64,000 nucleotides of DNA from CBDEVH01 sp965243565 (GCA_965243565.1 OZ251571.1:496001-560000); one strand, 5' to 3'. Shown: positions 52,382 through 61,973, counted from the stretch's first letter. Program-made: numbers and translations. The notes: generated from the letters alone by a model not told the origin.

Positions 52382-53992
52382 ATGATTAGACAAATTATAT
52401 TTTTAATCTCAATATTGTCTGCCTATGCGTATTTATCATTAGGGCAGGGGGCATTGGGTGCCGTCATATTACAAACTGGTCCTGAATATGGCTTTAGTGA
52501 TACCTTTTTAGGCTCGTTGGTTGCTGTCATGTACATAGGTTTCGTTGTTGGCAACATTGTCTTGCGTTATTTGCTCCCACGTGTTACTTACATCCGCACC
52601 TATGCGGTATCAGCCGCTGCCATGGCAATTTGTGTTTTGCTACTTCCATTGCTCCCATACGAAATTGCTTGGATAGTATTACGCTTTACATACGGTCTAT
52701 TCTTTTTTACTGCCATCGTCTTATTTGACAGTTGGCTAAACGGCATAGCCACGCCTGAAAACCGCAGTCGTTTACTTGGGGTTGTATGGACATTTAATTT
52801 TATTGCTCATGGATTAAGCCAATACATATTACTCTTATCCGACTCAAATAAATTAATCGCCTTTTCAATTACAAGCATTGCTTTTGTATTATCGCTTATT
52901 TTCATGTGTATGACACGCGTACCCGAACCCGTTATAGGCGACAATTCCACCAGTATTGACATCACCATAAAATCCTCCTATAAAGTTGCGCCCATAGCCA
53001 TGATGGGGCAGTTTTTTTTCGGCATGGTAACAGGTGCTACATGGTTATTTATTCGCTATGCCGAAGACTTGACCGACAACATCAGTCAAACATCTACTTT
53101 GGCGGTCCTCTTTTTTGGTAGTGGATTTTTACTACAATACCTTGTTGGTGCGATATCCGACAAAGTACGCGATCGCCGTATTGTTATGTCTGGTGTTTAT
53201 TTAATATCTAGCATATCGGCAATTGGTTTATTTTTTGGTGAACACTTAAGCTACAATATTTTATTGTTTTTTGCCGTTGTTTTTGGCAGTAGCTTTGTTA
53301 CTATTTATGCACTCAACGTAGCCTATGGGCAGGACTTTATCGAATCAGACAAACGGGCGAGTTATTCTGCTCGTATATTCCAAGCGTACGCAGCTGGTGC
53401 CATCTTTGGACCACTCATTGCTGGTGCATTAATGGAAAACTTAGGCACCATTTGGCTATTTGGTTTTATTGCTATCATTATGACAGGCATGTTAGTCATA
53501 TCCATTACCGACAGAATACTGCCACGTTACATGCCAGTCAGACCTCAAGCATTTAACTTTGCCAGCAACTACTCTCCTGCCATCGTTACCGACCGTGAAA
53601 TCTATAACGAACTCGACATTGGTCCTACCATAGAGCCGTCACCTGAACCAGCCAAAGCCTCGCAAGCAGCAGAAGGATTGGTATCCGTTGGTCCTATCGA
53701 CTCCACCACTATTGGACAAACCAACCAATCCGAAGCCGAAGGCACCATTGATTACGTCGGTCCTATATTCCCTGATATGAGTGAAGAAGACATCAAAGAA
53801 GAGCCACTCCAAGCCTTTGACACCGTTGGTCCTATCGACTCCACCACTATTGGACAAACCAACCAATCCGAAGCCGAAGACACCATTAATTACATCGGTC
53901 CTATATTCCCTGATATGAGTGAAGAAGACATCAAAGAAAAACCAATCCAAGTTGGTCCCATCATCCCTGATAACCATACCATCAGAAGATGA
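52382..53992 (+). CDS. MFS transporter (YcaD-like) with a repeat-bearing C-terminal tail
   Basis: Of 536 residues, the first 390 form a 12-span major facilitator. Its motif VLFDSWLNGIATPENRSRLLG matches the YcaD-type group, and SDKVRDRRIVMSG is the loop between the two halves. A tail of about 140 polar residues follows. It recurs to the motif V-G-P-I (six variants) and contains a 46-residue unit twice, encoded by a 138-base tandem repeat. The tail is acidic, Pro-rich, probably disordered and cytoplasmic. Substrate unknown. An in-frame GTG two codons before the ATG is also possible. Confidence 0.85.
   Translation: MIRQIIFLISILSAYAYLSLGQGALGAVILQTGPEYGFSDTFLGSLVAVMYIGFVVGNIVLRYLLPRVTYIRTYAVSAAAMAICVLLLPLLPYEIAWIVLRFTYGLFFFTAIVLFDSWLNGIATPENRSRLLGVVWTFNFIAHGLSQYILLLSDSNKLIAFSITSIAFVLSLIFMCMTRVPEPVIGDNSTSIDITIKSSYKVAPIAMMGQFFFGMVTGATWLFIRYAEDLTDNISQTSTLAVLFFGSGFLLQYLVGAISDKVRDRRIVMSGVYLISSISAIGLFFGEHLSYNILLFFAVVFGSSFVTIYALNVAYGQDFIESDKRASYSARIFQAYAAGAIFGPLIAGALMENLGTIWLFGFIAIIMTGMLVISITDRILPRYMPVRPQAFNFASNYSPAIVTDREIYNELDIGPTIEPSPEPAKASQAAEGLVSVGPIDSTTIGQTNQSEAEGTIDYVGPIFPDMSEEDIKEEPLQAFDTVGPIDSTTIGQTNQSEAEDTINYIGPIFPDMSEEDIKEKPIQVGPIIPDNHTIRR
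53687..53950 (+). repeat. 138-bp tandem repeat in the MFS tail
   Basis: The unit starting GTTGGTCCTATCGACTCCAC at 53687 recurs at 53825, a period of exactly 138 bases (46 codons). Only a few substitutions separate the copies, such as GEG to GED and DYV to NYI. The second copy runs to about 53950. The in-frame period and near identity point to a recent duplication. Confidence 0.9.
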
Positions 53993-54131
53993 ATCCCAAT
54001 CAATGTGTCGATCTTTGTCGTTTGATGCCAGCAACTAAAAACAGTATGCTCGTCAATGACAGGGCAATACAAAGAATAATTATTAAAACGCTCAAAAAAA
54101 ATTGGTCGATAGTGGGATAATATCGCCTATT

Positions 54132-54425
54132 ATGAGCGTAGATAAAAAAGACCTCCAAAAAATATGTCAGTTGGCAAAACTATCGTTAACCGATGACGAA
54201 GCCTGTTCGACTCTCGTATCGCTTAACGCTGTACTAACACTATTAGACGAGTTACAAAGTGCCGATGTCAGCAGTATTGACGAAATGGCGTATGTTCAAG
54301 GGCATGGTCAAACCTTACGTTATCGTGCTGCCACACCCGTTGAAGGTTTTTCACATGACGATCTGTTTAGCAATGCACCTCAAAGTGAAAACGACCATTT
54401 TATAGTCCCCAAAGTAATCGAATAA
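54132..54425 (+). CDS. gatC: Asp-tRNA(Asn)/Glu-tRNA(Gln) amidotransferase subunit C
   Basis: GatC is the small clamp of GatCAB. The 97 residues start SVDKKDLQKICQLAKLSLTD and contain LLDELQSADVSSIDEM and LRYRAATPVEGFS. The ATG at 54132 fits the family; a longer frame ten codons upstream is rejected. GATAAT (54116-54121) ends ten bases before it. It is the first gene of gatCAB, in the order found in many proteobacteria. The 139 bases upstream hold no recognisable gene. Confidence 0.94.
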   Translation: MSVDKKDLQKICQLAKLSLTDDEACSTLVSLNAVLTLLDELQSADVSSIDEMAYVQGHGQTLRYRAATPVEGFSHDDLFSNAPQSENDHFIVPKVIE

Positions 54426-54430
54426 AAGCC

Positions 54431-55876
54431 ATGAATGGGATTGAAAATAAAAGTATCAACCAGTTAAAATTACTCATTCAAAGCGGTGAGTTAACTGCCT
54501 TTGAACTAGCGCAATATTTTCGCAACCGTGCTGAACAATCCACCGATTTAAACGCCTATTTGCGTTTATGCGACATTGCCCCTACAGCCTCCGCAGCCCC
54601 TACAGCCCCTCAAGGTAGTTTAGGTGGCATTCCAATAGCCCACAAAGACATCTTTTGTGCCAAAGGCGAGATAACCAGTTGTGGTTCAAAAATATTAAGT
54701 AAATTTCGTTCACCTTACGACTCCACGGTAGTTGAAAAAGCCAAGCAAGCCGGCATGATAACCATCGGCCGCACCAATATGGACGAATTTGCCATGGGTT
54801 CATCTGGTGAGCATTCTGCCTTTGGTCTATCCAAAAACCCATGGGACACCAAACGCACCCCTGGTGGTAGTTCTAGCGGTTCTGCTGTTGCTGTTGCTGC
54901 GCGCACTGTTCCAGTTGCGACCGCAACCGATACCGGTGGCTCTATCCGCCAGCCCGCTGCATTTTGTGGTGTAACTGGTATCAAACCTACTTATGGGCGT
55001 GTTTCGCGGTGGGGCATGGTTGCTTTTGCATCTAGTTTTGATCAAGGCGGTGTTATAGCCAAAAGTGCCGAAGACTGTGCGTTATCATTATCGGCAATAG
55101 CAGGCTTTGACGAACGCGACTCCACCTCTGCCAACCGTCCTACTGAAGACTTTAGCCAAGGGCTATCGACGCCATTACAAGGCAAAAAAATTGGCATACC
55201 CAAAGAATTTTTTAGCGATGGTTTAAACAACGAAGTTGCCACCAAAGTAATGGACGCTGCCAAAACACTAGAAAAAAACGGTGCTACTTTGGTCGATATC
55301 TCATTGCCTGCCAGTCGTTACGCCGTCTCTGCCTATTACATATTAACGTGTGCCGAAGCCTCCAGTAATTTATCGCGCTATGACGGTGTACGTTATGGTG
55401 AGCGTGCCGAAAACGTCTCCACCCTAGACGACCTATACATACAATCACGCACACAAGGTTTTGGTGCCGAAGTCAAACGCCGCATACTCATTGGCACTTA
55501 TGTACTATCATACGGTTACTACGATGCTTATTTCCGCAAAGCCATGCGTGTTCGCAAAATCATTGCTGACGACTTTACAGCGGCTTATAACAAATGCGAT
55601 TTAATACTGGGTCCCACCACCCCTGACATTGCCTTTTTACTCGACTCCATTGCCGACGACGACCCAGTCAGTATGTATCTACAAGACATCTACACTGTCC
55701 CTAGTAATTTAGCCGGACTACCTGCCATGTCATTGCCCTGTGGTTTTGTCCGCAACATGCCAGTTGGGTTACAGTTAATAGGCAAAGCATTTGACGAAAC
55801 CACTTTATTATCGGTCGCTCATCAATACCAGCAAATCACCGAATATCATCTACAAACACCCACCGCACAACAATAA
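54431..55876 (+). CDS. gatA: Asp-tRNA(Asn)/Glu-tRNA(Gln) amidotransferase subunit A
   Basis: GatA releases ammonia from glutamine for transamidation. In 481 residues the Ser-Ser-Lys triad of the amidase family is visible: HKDIFCAKGEITSCGS (Lys about 75), TPGGSSSGSAVAVAA and TDTGGSIRQPAAFCG. The C-terminal LPAMSLPCGF and GLQLIGK blocks are intact. Five bases separate it from gatC. It signals that Gln-tRNA or Asn-tRNA is made by the indirect route in this organism. Confidence 0.97.
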   Translation: MNGIENKSINQLKLLIQSGELTAFELAQYFRNRAEQSTDLNAYLRLCDIAPTASAAPTAPQGSLGGIPIAHKDIFCAKGEITSCGSKILSKFRSPYDSTVVEKAKQAGMITIGRTNMDEFAMGSSGEHSAFGLSKNPWDTKRTPGGSSSGSAVAVAARTVPVATATDTGGSIRQPAAFCGVTGIKPTYGRVSRWGMVAFASSFDQGGVIAKSAEDCALSLSAIAGFDERDSTSANRPTEDFSQGLSTPLQGKKIGIPKEFFSDGLNNEVATKVMDAAKTLEKNGATLVDISLPASRYAVSAYYILTCAEASSNLSRYDGVRYGERAENVSTLDDLYIQSRTQGFGAEVKRRILIGTYVLSYGYYDAYFRKAMRVRKIIADDFTAAYNKCDLILGPTTPDIAFLLDSIADDDPVSMYLQDIYTVPSNLAGLPAMSLPCGFVRNMPVGLQLIGKAFDETTLLSVAHQYQQITEYHLQTPTAQQ

Positions 55877-55880
55877 CAAT

Positions 55881-57329
55881 ATGACTTGGGAAACAGTAAT
55901 AGGGCTTGAGATCCACGCACAGCTAGCAACCGAAAGCAAGATATTTTCGAAAGCCAGCATTACCTACTGCGAATCTCCTAACACACAAGTACGTGAGGTT
56001 GATTTTGGTTTGCCTGGTGCATTGCCTGTTATAAACAAAAAAGCAGTAGAATATGCCATACGCTTTGGTTTGGCAGTTGGTTCTTGTGTTAACGAACGTT
56101 CTGAGTTTGCCCGTAAAAACTATTTTTATCCAGACCTACCAAAAGGCTATCAAATAAGTCAATTTGAATACCCCATTGTTAGCGGTGGCGAATTATTCAT
56201 AAAAACCAATGAATCCGCCCCCCCGATTCGCATTGGCATTACCCGAGCACACCTTGAAGAAGACGCTGGCAAACTCGTTCACGAAGGCTGGGCAAGCCAT
56301 TGTGGAGTTGACCTAAACCGTGCTGGTACGCCATTACTTGAAATCGTATCCGAACCTGACATGACATCCATTGCTCAAGCCGTCGTTTACGCCACTAAAA
56401 TACGCCAATTAGTAAGATGGCTTGAAATTTGTGATGGCAACATGCAAGAAGGCTCATTGAGAATCGATGCCAACATATCGGTTAACCGTCCCAATCAGCC
56501 TATGGGCACTCGTTGTGAAATTAAAAACTTAAACTCATTTCGGTTTTTAGAACAAGCCCTACACTTTGAACGCCAACGTCAAATAGAACTACTTGAAAAT
56601 GGCGAAGCCATTGAACAACAAACCCGTCTATTTGACACTACCACAGGCGAAACCCGCAAAATGCGCAGCAAAGAAGATGCACACGACTATCGTTACTTTC
56701 CCGACCCTGACTTACCGCCCTTATTAATCGATAAAACATGGATAGAGCAAATCAAACAAAGCCTGCCACAGTTACCTGCTGCCTGTCATCAACAATTGGT
56801 CGAGCAATACCATCTATCAAGCTACGATGCCGACTTACTCACGGCAGACAAAGCCTTTTACGGTTACTTTGGCAAAGTCATAGAAGCATTAAACACCACT
56901 GCTCCCGAGCAAGTCAAAACAGTGGTAAATTGGCTATGTGGTGATTTTTCTGCTCTTTTAAACACGCATAAAATCGATATTACCGAAAGCCCCATATCTG
57001 CCATTTGCATGGCAGAACTCATCACTTGTATAAACAACGGCGAAATTTCGGGTAAAATAGCCAAAGCAGTCATTATTAAAATGTGGCAAACAGGCGACAC
57101 TGCCAAAACCATTATTACTGCCGAAGGCTTGACACAAATAAGCGACGAAGCCACCATTGAAAAACTAGCCATTGACATCATTGCCAGCAATCCCAATCAA
57201 GCCGAGCAATACAAGCAAGGCAAAGACCGTCTATTTGGATTTTTTGTAGGTCAGATGATGAAAGCCACCAAAGGACAGGCTAACCCAAACCAAGTAAACA
57301 CCATATTGAAAAAATTATTATCGCAATAA
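55881..57329 (+). CDS. gatB: Asp-tRNA(Asn)/Glu-tRNA(Gln) amidotransferase subunit B
   Basis: GatB activates the mischarged tRNA and receives the ammonia. The 482-residue product starts TWETVIGLEIHAQLATESKI and contains YFYPDLPKGYQISQFEYPI, EDAGKLVHEG, the RCEIKNLNSFRFL block and a C-terminal YqeY-like tail ending QVNTILKKLL. The ATG at 55881, four bases after the gatA stop, is chosen over an upstream start lying within gatA. Last gene of gatCAB. Confidence 0.97.
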   Translation: MTWETVIGLEIHAQLATESKIFSKASITYCESPNTQVREVDFGLPGALPVINKKAVEYAIRFGLAVGSCVNERSEFARKNYFYPDLPKGYQISQFEYPIVSGGELFIKTNESAPPIRIGITRAHLEEDAGKLVHEGWASHCGVDLNRAGTPLLEIVSEPDMTSIAQAVVYATKIRQLVRWLEICDGNMQEGSLRIDANISVNRPNQPMGTRCEIKNLNSFRFLEQALHFERQRQIELLENGEAIEQQTRLFDTTTGETRKMRSKEDAHDYRYFPDPDLPPLLIDKTWIEQIKQSLPQLPAACHQQLVEQYHLSSYDADLLTADKAFYGYFGKVIEALNTTAPEQVKTVVNWLCGDFSALLNTHKIDITESPISAICMAELITCINNGEISGKIAKAVIIKMWQTGDTAKTIITAEGLTQISDEATIEKLAIDIIASNPNQAEQYKQGKDRLFGFFVGQMMKATKGQANPNQVNTILKKLLSQ

Positions 57330-57355
57330 TTAAAAAAGCAAAAAAGGGTAACACT

Positions 57356-59551
57356 ATGTCAGAACAAGCACAGCGAGTACAACGCGGAAAACTATCGGTT
57401 AATCACCAACTTGACACACTCATCGAAGAAGAAATCCTACCTTCTATTGGCATTAGCGTTAACGCCTTTTGGTTAGGATTTGCAACCATTATCGCCAATT
57501 TAGGCAACAAAAACAGAGCACTCCTTGCCAAACGCGAAGACCTACAAAACAAGATTGACGAATGGAACAAAGCTCAAAATTCAACCCAAAATCTCAACCA
57601 AAACAACACAGCACAATACGAATCATTCTTGCGAGACATAGGCTATATTGTTCCTGAGGGTGAAGACTTTTCAATAGAAACCAGTCGCATTGATAAAGAA
57701 ATAGCCACTGTTGCCGGACCGCAATTAGTTGTGCCAGCCAGCAATGCCCGATTTTGCTTAAACGCTGCCAACGCCCGTTGGGGCAGTTTATTTAGTGCGC
57801 TATACTCAACCGATGCCCTTGACAACGCCTTGGGCATTCAAACCAGCAAACCCTATAACCCGCAGCGTGGCAAGCAAGTCTTGGCTGTAGGAGTCACATT
57901 CCTTGACCAAGCCATTCCCCTCAAACAAGGGCAGCACCAACAAGTAACATCCTACGACATTGACCACTTACACCAAAAATCACGGTTAACCATGCAATTA
58001 CAAGATGGCACCACCACCACGTTACAAGACGAAAAATCGTGGATTGCCTACAGCGAAGACACTGACAGCCAAAAATTATTATTTATCAACAACAACCTAC
58101 ACATAGAATGCACCATTAAAAAAGGCAAGCACAACCTATCCATTGCCCAATCTGGCATGAGTAATATTCTTTTAGAAGCCGCCATATCCACTATAATTGA
58201 CCTAGAAGATTCCGTTGCTACCGTTGATGCTGAAGACAAAACAATCGTTTATAAAAATTGGTTAGGGCTAATCAAAGGCAATCTTAAAGCCACGGTTAAA
58301 AACAAAACCCGTGCACTCAATACCGACAAAACCTATACCTCGCTAACAGGCAAGCCGCTCACAATACCCGGTCGTAGCCTGTTACTCGTACGTACCGTAG
58401 GCCACTTAATGACAACCGACGCTGTCTTAGACGAAAACGGACAACAAGTGCCTGAAGGCATGTTAGATGCTTTGGTAACGGTAGCCTGTTCGGTGCATGA
58501 CATCAAAGGCAATAGCCATTACCAAAACAGCCGTGCTGGTAGTATTTATATCGTCAAACCTAAAATGCACGGTCCTGAAGAAGCCGCACTAACGCACGAA
58601 CTATTCAATCACGTTGAAAACATACTAGGACTAGAAGCAAACACCGTCAAAATAGGGTTAATGGACGAAGAGCGTCGCACATCTGTCAATTTAAAAGAAT
58701 GTATTCGTGCATTAAAAACCCGCTTATTCTTTATTAATACAGGCTTTCTTGACAGAACAGGAGACGAAATTCACACCAGCATGGACACCGGTGCCATACT
58801 CCCCAAAGCCACTATTAAACAACAAAAATGGATAACCACCTACGAAGACCGTAACGTAACCATCGGTTTGCAATGTGGTCTAAAAGGGCGCGCTCAAATA
58901 GGCAAAGGCATGTGGGCAATGCCCGACAAAATGTACGACATGCTCGCCAGCAAAGCCGCACAATTACAGCAAGGTGCCAGTTGTGCGTGGGTACCATCGC
59001 CGCTTGCCGCCGTATTACACGCCACTCACTACCACGCTGTTCGAGTAAGCGACGTACAAGACTCATTAAAATCGCGCCCTTGTGGCAGCATAAGCGACTT
59101 ACTAACACCCATGTTATTAGGCGCAACGCAGCTCAGCCCCGAGACAATTCAATCAGAACTCAACAACAACGCGCAAGGGCTATTAGGCTATGTTGTACGT
59201 TGGATAAATCAAGGAATCGGCTGTTCTAAAGTACCAGACATAAACAACATTGGGTTAATGGAAGACAGAGCCACCTTACGCATATCCAGCCAGCACATCA
59301 CCAATTGGCTAGTACACGGTATATGTACAAAGCAACAAGTAATCGACACCCTTGAAAAAATGGCAGTCATTGTTGATGCACAAAACAGTGCCGACCCGTA
59401 CTACACGCCAATGGCACCTGACACAAAAAACAGCATAGCCTTCAAAGCCGCCAGTGACTTAATATTTTTAGGCACCACTCAACCCAACGGCTATACTGAA
59501 CCACTACTTCACCACTACCGTCGTCAGTACAAAGCCACGCAATCGCTATAA
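57356..59551 (+). CDS. glcB: Malate synthase G
   Basis: The enzyme joins glyoxylate and acetyl-CoA to malate. The 731-residue monomeric G form (E. coli 723) has NAANARWGSLFSALYSTDA, the catalytic core LLLVRTVGHLMT, MHGPEEAALTHELFNHVENI, GLMDEERRTSVNLKEC and GASCAWVPSPLAAVLHATHY near the C-terminal catalytic Asp (RVSD). AGGG precedes the ATG. No aceA or glc operon genes are near, so it may serve glycolate or glyoxylate use, or work with an unlinked isocitrate lyase. Confidence 0.97.
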   Translation: MSEQAQRVQRGKLSVNHQLDTLIEEEILPSIGISVNAFWLGFATIIANLGNKNRALLAKREDLQNKIDEWNKAQNSTQNLNQNNTAQYESFLRDIGYIVPEGEDFSIETSRIDKEIATVAGPQLVVPASNARFCLNAANARWGSLFSALYSTDALDNALGIQTSKPYNPQRGKQVLAVGVTFLDQAIPLKQGQHQQVTSYDIDHLHQKSRLTMQLQDGTTTTLQDEKSWIAYSEDTDSQKLLFINNNLHIECTIKKGKHNLSIAQSGMSNILLEAAISTIIDLEDSVATVDAEDKTIVYKNWLGLIKGNLKATVKNKTRALNTDKTYTSLTGKPLTIPGRSLLLVRTVGHLMTTDAVLDENGQQVPEGMLDALVTVACSVHDIKGNSHYQNSRAGSIYIVKPKMHGPEEAALTHELFNHVENILGLEANTVKIGLMDEERRTSVNLKECIRALKTRLFFINTGFLDRTGDEIHTSMDTGAILPKATIKQQKWITTYEDRNVTIGLQCGLKGRAQIGKGMWAMPDKMYDMLASKAAQLQQGASCAWVPSPLAAVLHATHYHAVRVSDVQDSLKSRPCGSISDLLTPMLLGATQLSPETIQSELNNNAQGLLGYVVRWINQGIGCSKVPDINNIGLMEDRATLRISSQHITNWLVHGICTKQQVIDTLEKMAVIVDAQNSADPYYTPMAPDTKNSIAFKAASDLIFLGTTQPNGYTEPLLHHYRRQYKATQSL

Positions 59552-59645
59552 CAAAGGGTTATCCCGAAACAAGCACTAAAGCAGTTTCAAAGCAGTTTGT
59601 ATTTGGCTAAAAGTAAAAAGGGCTAAAACGTATTGTACTAAAAAA

Positions 59646-60413
59646 TTAACCGACTCGTTTTAGATGTCGGGTTAATCGCAGCTCCAGTTTATTCCACAAT
59701 CGTCGCAGTACTTCGACAATAATCAGATAAAAAATGGCAGCAATAATATAAACATTGTAATCAAAAGTACGCGAAAAAATCCGCCGAGTTTCGCCCATCA
59801 CATCTAAAATTGTGATGATTGAGGCAATTGCAGACGCTTTAATCATCAAAACAATCTCATTGCCAAAAGGGCGTAAGGCGATAATCAATGCTTGCGGTAA
59901 AATTATTTTAAAAAATATCACAAATTTAGACAAGCCAAGTGAAAAACCAGCCTCCCATTGTTCTTTTGGTGTTGTCGTAATAGCACCACGTAAAATCTCT
60001 GCTTGATAGGCAGCCGTATGCAATGAAAAAGTAAACACTGCACAATAAAAAGCATCTCGAAAAAACCACCACAAATGGATATTTTTAAGTTCTTCACTAA
60101 ACGAACCCAAGCCATAATAAACCAAAAACATTTGTGCAATAAGCGGCGTCCCTCTAAAAAAGTACATATAATAAAACGCACTACGTTCTAGCAGGCGATT
60201 AGACGACAAACGAGCAAAAGCAATCGGCACCGCCAAAACCGCCCCTATAGAAACAGACAAGCCGATTAACAACAAAGTAGTTGCTGCCCCGTGCAGTAAT
60301 TTATTTAGATACGGCTGATAATCGGAAAACCCTGTTATTAAAAACCAGCCCAAAGTCAGTGCCATTAAAATCCACACTGACATAAAAGTAAAACCAATAA
60401 TACGAATCAACAC
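59646..60413 (-). CDS. Polar amino acid ABC transporter permease (HisM/ArtM type)
   Basis: The 255-residue permease has an extra N-terminal span, then the ABC permease domain. Blocks visible are GAATTLLLIGLSVSIGAVLA, FFRGTPLIAQMFLVYYGLG, AAYQAEILRGAI and the EAA loop EQWEAGFSLGLSKFVIFFKI. The start is taken as the GTG at 60413, which shares a base with the TAG stop of the upstream permease; an ATG ten codons later is possible. The second permease of a His/Lys/Arg-type importer. Confidence 0.9.
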   Translation of the reverse strand: MLIRIIGFTFMSVWILMALTLGWFLITGFSDYQPYLNKLLHGAATTLLLIGLSVSIGAVLAVPIAFARLSSNRLLERSAFYYMYFFRGTPLIAQMFLVYYGLGSFSEELKNIHLWWFFRDAFYCAVFTFSLHTAAYQAEILRGAITTTPKEQWEAGFSLGLSKFVIFFKIILPQALIIALRPFGNEIVLMIKASAIASIITILDVMGETRRIFSRTFDYNVYIIAAIFYLIIVEVLRRLWNKLELRLTRHLKRVG

Positions 60414-61114
60414 TATCGGTTTTGTCCTCGTGCAAAACGTTTTTCCAGCCACTCCAAACCATAAGAAGAAACAATCGCCAAAATTAAATAAAGCAAACAA
60501 GCAATACCAAAAAACAAAAATGGTTCTTTACTGACTCGCACAGCGATATTGGTTTGACGCAGTAAATCAGGCAAGCCAATCACTGATACAAGTGCGGTTT
60601 CCTTGAGTAAAATAAGCCATAAATTTGACAAGCCGGGCAACGCCAGCCGCAATAGTTGCGGCACTATAATCAATCGCATGGTACTGCCCCACGATAACCC
60701 CAGTGCATCACCAGCTTCGTACTGTCCTTTTTTTATACCTCGAAAAGCCGACATAAAAACTTCAGAAGAATAAGCCGAAAAGACAGTCCCCAATGCAATC
60801 ATTCCCGCTACAAAATTATTAATTTCGAAGACCGGGTTTTCGACAAACAAACTTTGGACACTTGTAATTAAAATGGGAACACCATAATAAATAATAAGTA
60901 AGGTCAGTAATTCGGGCAACCCTCTAAAAACAGTGGTATAAATATTAGCCGCTGTAACAAGAGATGCCTCTTTGGTATTTTTAGCCAATGCGATCAAAAA
61001 ACCCATCAAAAGCCCCAATGGTAAAGTCGCCAATGCCAGCGATACGGTAATCCATAAGCCGCTGATAACCTCATCGCCCCACCCACTATCACCGTATGAT
61101 AATAAATCCCACAT
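60413..61114 (-). CDS. Polar amino acid ABC transporter permease (HisQ/ArtQ type)
   Basis: The 233-residue partner permease has GLWITVSLALATLPLGLLMG, VFRGLPELLTLLIIYYGVP, AYSSEVFMSAFRGI and the EAA loop GQYEAGDALGLSWGSTMRLI that contacts the ATPase. It lies between the binding-protein gene and the second permease, with a terminator-like hairpin before it. The ATP-binding subunit (HisP/ArtP) is not in this cluster. Confidence 0.92.
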   Translation of the reverse strand: MWDLLSYGDSGWGDEVISGLWITVSLALATLPLGLLMGFLIALAKNTKEASLVTAANIYTTVFRGLPELLTLLIIYYGVPILITSVQSLFVENPVFEINNFVAGMIALGTVFSAYSSEVFMSAFRGIKKGQYEAGDALGLSWGSTMRLIIVPQLLRLALPGLSNLWLILLKETALVSVIGLPDLLRQTNIAVRVSKEPFLFFGIACLLYLILAIVSSYGLEWLEKRFARGQNR

Positions 61115-61140
61115 GATATTATTTATTCAACAATCACCAT

Positions 61141-61173
61141 AAAAAAAGCGGGATAAAACACCCGCTTTTTTTT
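61141..61173 (-). terminator. Intercistronic terminator after the binding-protein gene
   Basis: Arms AAAAAAAGCGGG (61141-61152) and CCCGCTTTTTTTT (61161-61173) with an eight-base loop. It has T tracts on both strands. It lies between the solute-binding gene and the permeases, where partial termination gives more binding protein than permease in many ABC operons. Confidence 0.85.
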
Positions 61174-61205
61174 ACAATCATTTAAAAATTGTAGAGACAA
61201 CCAAT

Positions 61206-61973
61206 TTAGTAAACTGGAAAATCAAAATACTTATCGTTAATTGCTTTGTATTTGCCGTTGATAATAATCGCTTGGATAGCAGCATTAATACGCTTGCGTA
61301 ATTTATCGCGACCTTTTTTCAATGCGACACCAGCACCCTCGCCATTAATAGCAACATCAGGCGTTAGCGTACCCACTACTTTACAGCAAGCACCAGCATC
61401 ACTATTCACCCAATCAGAAAGCACCACCACATCATCGATAACGGCATCAATACGACCATTCTCTAGATCCAATTTATACTCATCAGCTGTTGGATAAAAA
61501 CGAAATTCGCTATCGTGAAACTTGGCTTCGGCATAATTTGAATGAGTAGTTGATGACTGTGCACCAATAATTTTACCTTTAAGGGCGGAAGAAGTATTAT
61601 TAATACTAGAATTTTTGGCAATTGCGATAGCAGGTGGTGTATTGTAATACTTTTCGCTAAAGTCAACCTTTTGTTTGCGCTCTTCGGTAATTGACATAGA
61701 AGCGATAAGAAGATCATACTTACCAGCCAACAAAGCAGGAATTGCGCCATCCCAATCTTGGGTAACAAAAGTACAATCCACTTTCATCTCTTCGCACAAT
61801 GCTTTGGCAATCTCCACATCAAAGCCAGCCAAAGTGCCATCTTCTTTGAGGTAGTTAAACGGAGGATACGCCCCTTCAGTACCGACAACAAGAGACTCGG
61901 CAAAAGCGATACTAGGCATTAGTGACAACGCCACCACACCCGCTAAAATTTGTTTACATATAGTTTTATTCAT
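61206..61973 (-). CDS. Polar amino acid ABC transporter substrate-binding protein
   Basis: A 255-residue periplasmic protein of the SBP_bac_3 family (ArgT/HisJ/ArtJ). It has a signal peptide (about 1-25, cleaved after AFA), then VVGTEGAYPPFNYL, GFDVEIAKALCEEM, the signature DWDGAIPALLAGKYDLLIAS with MSITEERKQKVDFSE, and AVIDDVVVL. The size and motifs suggest lysine, arginine, ornithine or histidine as substrate; which cannot be told. Four Cys, two of them adjacent (ACCKVVG), could form a disulfide as in LAO-binding protein. Confidence 0.93.
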   Translation of the reverse strand: MNKTICKQILAGVVALSLMPSIAFAESLVVGTEGAYPPFNYLKEDGTLAGFDVEIAKALCEEMKVDCTFVTQDWDGAIPALLAGKYDLLIASMSITEERKQKVDFSEKYYNTPPAIAIAKNSSINNTSSALKGKIIGAQSSTTHSNYAEAKFHDSEFRFYPTADEYKLDLENGRIDAVIDDVVVLSDWVNSDAGACCKVVGTLTPDVAINGEGAGVALKKGRDKLRKRINAAIQAIIINGKYKAINDKYFDFPVY

